A DNA stretch of 8,499 nt from Acidobacteriota bacterium (lineage in GTDB: Bacteria > Acidobacteriota > Vicinamibacteria > Vicinamibacterales > 2-12-FULL-66-21): NCBI GenBank assembly GCA_013694845.1, contig JACDBQ010000499.1, positions 1 to 8,499 on the forward strand, given 5' to 3'. How positions within the stretch are numbered: the first letter of the stretch is position 1; each line of letters opens with the position of its first letter. The translations under genes and the position numbers were made by a program. Shown one piece after another: positions 6,653 to 8,499 of the stretch. The notes beneath the pieces are model-generated. The model saw only the letters and a list, made by a program, of their open reading frames with translations, searched no databases and was not told the origin of the DNA.

Positions 6653-8014
6653 ATGGACGTGTCGCATTACCGCATCGAGGAGGAAATCGGCCGCGGCGGC
6701 ATGGGGATCGTCTATCGGGGTGTCGACACCAAGCTGGGTCGGCCCGTCGCGATCAAAATGCTGCCGGTGGAGGCGACGGCCGACGCCGAGCGTCACCGCC
6801 GCTTCATCCGGGAAGCGCAGTCCGCCTCGGCTCTCAACCATCCGAACATCGTCACGATCTATGAGATCGGCGAGGACGCCGGCACGACGTTCATCGCAAT
6901 GGAACTGGTCGAAGGGCGCCCACTCGACGCGGTGCTCGCCGAGGGGCAGATGCCGATCGGCACGGCGCTCGACTACGCCGCCCAGGTGGCCGGCGCTCTC
7001 GAGGCGGCGCACGCGCGCGCGATCGTGCACCGCGACATCAAACCGGGAAACATCGTCATCACGCCAGACGGGCGCGCGAAGGTGCTCGACTTCGGGCTGG
7101 CGAAACTGATCGAGCGGGCGCCGTCCGAGACGACGATCACCGCGATGGCGACGGTGCCGGGCACGGTCCTCGGGACGCTGGCCTACATGTCGCCGGAGCA
7201 GGCGGAAGGACGAACGGTCGACGGCCGCTCCGACATCTTCTCGCTCGGCGCCGTGCTGTATCAGATGATCGCGGGGCGCCGGCCGTTCGCCGGTTCGTCG
7301 GACGTCGGCCTGGTCACGGCGATCCTCCGCGATCCTCCGGCGCCGCTGCGGACGCTGCGGGCAGGGGTGCCGGCGGAGATCGAAACCCTCGTGGCTCGAG
7401 CGCTCGCAAAAGATCCCGCTGACCGTTATGCGGACGCCGGTGCGCTACGCGCAGACGTTGCCAAGGCTCATGCGCGGCTCACCCGTCCACCGGATGCCAC
7501 CTGGCGCCGTTCCGCGATCCTGCTGCCGGTCGCGTTGCTGCTCGTCTTGGCCGTCGCGTTCGGCGTGTGGCAGACTGTCAGCGCACGGCGGGCGCGATGG
7601 GCGCGCGACGTTGCGATCCCCGAAATCGAGCGGATGGAACAAAGCGAGCAGTCGCTGCAGGCGGTCAGGCTTGCGCGGGACGCCGAGCGTTACGCACCCG
7701 CCGAAATTGCACGGGCGCGCGACACCTGGCTGCGGCTCGACATCACGACCGATCCCGACGGCGCTGACATCGCGGTCCGCAATTACCTGGATCAGACCGG
7801 CCCGTGGGAGCCGCTCGGGGTCACGCCACTGCTCGCCTATCCACTTCCACAAGGGTTGTACCGGCTCCGCATCGCGAAAGCGGGCTACGAGCCGCTCGAT
7901 GTGGGGTACCTGCCGGGTCGCCCGCCGATCAAGCTCACACCGATCGGATCCGGACACCCAGGAATGGTCTTCGTCCCGGCGGACCCGTCGGCGTGGGCGT
8001 CGCCAAGCCGGTGA
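6653..8014 (+). CDS. Membrane Ser/Thr protein kinase with PEGA-like domain (kinase part of a frameshifted kinase-FGE fusion)
   Basis: The start ATG 6653 begins MDVSHYRIEEEIG, which is the first strand of the kinase domain. The open frame extends back to 6536 but overlaps the sigma-factor gene. Kinase residues are complete: GRGGMGIV (13-20), Lys35, Glu54, HRDIKPGN with Asp128, DFG 146-148 and SPE (APE-like) 180-182. A transmembrane helix lies at about 287-308. It is followed by a charged helical stretch with a possible coiled coil (PEIERMEQSEQSLQAVRLA), then a PEGA-like beta module (GLYRLRIAKAGYEPLDV). After GMVFVPA (about residue 442) the frame runs into unrelated residues and stops at 8014. 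The FGE-like continuation is in the next frame, so the 453-residue product is probably a truncated version of a longer protein. It sits 74 bases downstream of the sigma gene, with its own likely promoter. Confidence 0.88.
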   Translation: MDVSHYRIEEEIGRGGMGIVYRGVDTKLGRPVAIKMLPVEATADAERHRRFIREAQSASALNHPNIVTIYEIGEDAGTTFIAMELVEGRPLDAVLAEGQMPIGTALDYAAQVAGALEAAHARAIVHRDIKPGNIVITPDGRAKVLDFGLAKLIERAPSETTITAMATVPGTVLGTLAYMSPEQAEGRTVDGRSDIFSLGAVLYQMIAGRRPFAGSSDVGLVTAILRDPPAPLRTLRAGVPAEIETLVARALAKDPADRYADAGALRADVAKAHARLTRPPDATWRRSAILLPVALLLVLAVAFGVWQTVSARRARWARDVAIPEIERMEQSEQSLQAVRLARDAERYAPAEIARARDTWLRLDITTDPDGADIAVRNYLDQTGPWEPLGVTPLLAYPLPQGLYRLRIAKAGYEPLDVGYLPGRPPIKLTPIGSGHPGMVFVPADPSAWASPSR

Positions 8015-8499
8015 AGCTGACCGACTACTGGGTCGACCAGTTCGAGGTCACCAACCGCGACTTCAAGAAGTTCGTCGATGGCGGCGGATACCGCGAGCGG
8101 AAGTACTGGAAGGAGCCGTTCCGCGAGCGGGCCCGGACCCTCGGCTTCGACGAAGCTATCGGACGGTTCCGCGACGCCACGGGACGGCCAGGCCCGGCGA
8201 CCTGGGAGCTCGGGAGCTATCTGGAAGGCCAGGAAGATTTCCCGGTCGGAGGCATCAGCTGGTTCGAGGCGGCCGCCTACTCGCAGTACGCGGGCAAGAA
8301 TCTGCTCAGTCTGTACCATTGGTACAAAGCATCGGGGGTCGACGAGATCTTTTCGGACATGCTCCGGCTGAGCAACTTCGACGCGAAAGGGTCCGTCAAG
8401 GTCGGCGCGCGTGAAGGCATCGGCCCCTGGGGCGCCTACGACATGGCGGGCAACGTGAAGGAGTGGGGTCTCAACGAAGCCGGCGACACGGGGTTGAGA
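7979..8499 (+). pseudogene. Formylglycine-generating-enzyme (FGE/SUMF1)-like domain, continuation of the second kinase in a shifted frame (3' partial)
   Basis: The frame with codons beginning at 7981 and 7990 reads GGPVGVGVAKPVKLTDYW, then VDQFEVTNRDFKKFVDGGGY, ATWELG, FPVGGISWFEAAAYSQYAGK and YDMAGNVKEW. These are hallmark segments of the FGE-sulfatase/SUMF1 fold (E-V-T-N, S-W-x-E-A, G-N-V-x-E-W). It has no start codon or SD of its own near the junction. In many acidobacterial-type kinases this domain follows kinase-TM-PEGA in one polypeptide. Inserting one C into the CCC run at 7975-7977 joins the parts as FVPGGPVGVG, exactly the expected linker. Either the gene is broken here or a base was lost in the assembly. 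The domain is cut by the window edge; whether such domains in kinases are catalytic or only ligand-binding is not known from the sequence. Confidence 0.8.

Noticed and set aside
7428..8414. Long plus-strand open frame overlapping the second kinase and FGE part
   Set aside because: Arg/Ser/Pro-rich out-of-frame translation; both real domains are in other frames with clear motifs.
1..8499. CRISPR arrays, tRNA or rRNA genes, insertion sequences, integrases
   Set aside because: I saw no regularly spaced repeats, no cloverleaf or rRNA segments, and no transposase or integrase motifs on either strand.

Overview
The window is GC-rich, with strongly G/C-biased third codon positions. It looks like a stretch of chromosome from a soil-type Gram-negative bacterium, most likely an acidobacterium (Vicinamibacteria-like); this assignment is inference. 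The support is the gene repertoire: two large membrane Ser/Thr kinases of Acidobacteriota/Planctomycetota/Myxococcota type, an ECF sigma factor of the subfamily that travels with such kinases, the C-terminus of a TonB-dependent-receptor-like barrel, and a lipoprotein beta-helix protein.

Layout. (1) Positions 1-1284 (+) hold the 3' part of a tannase-like alpha/beta hydrolase gene that is open at the left edge. (2) Positions 1285-1458 are a convergent intergenic region with a long imperfect inverted repeat built of CACCAAGG/CCTTGGTG-type units. (3) Positions 1459-2039 (-) are a decayed, chimeric coding remnant. It begins as a small exported protein and ends as the last strands of an outer-membrane barrel, and the frame changes several times. 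(4) Positions 2040-2228 are its leader, with three closely spaced predicted hairpins. (5) Positions 2229-3284 (-) encode a lipoprotein with right-handed parallel beta-helix repeats, interrupted by one in-frame TGA. (6) Positions 3285-3354 are a divergent promoter region. (7) Positions 3355 to the right edge (+) are a signalling cassette: kinase-TolB-like-TPR protein, ECF sigma factor (ATGA overlap), then a second kinase with a PEGA-like module and a formylglycine-generating-enzyme (FGE/SUMF1)-like domain. In this copy the FGE part is separated from the kinase by a one-base frameshift and runs off the right edge.

How the genes may work together. The sigma factor has no acidic DAED-type motif in region 2.2. 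At that place it carries APTALVHE with Thr61. In the ECF43 pair EcfP/PknT of Vibrio parahaemolyticus, a Ser/Thr kinase switches the sigma factor on by phosphorylating a Thr in this region. The translationally coupled kinase-sigma pair here, followed by a second kinase with its own likely promoter, fits the same logic: membrane kinase(s) sense something outside the membrane and license the sigma factor by phosphorylation. This is the most interesting system in the window.

Three of the five loci on view carry lesions (one nonsense codon, several single-base indels, one probable deletion). Real decay and consensus error in the assembly both remain possible, and reads should settle it.
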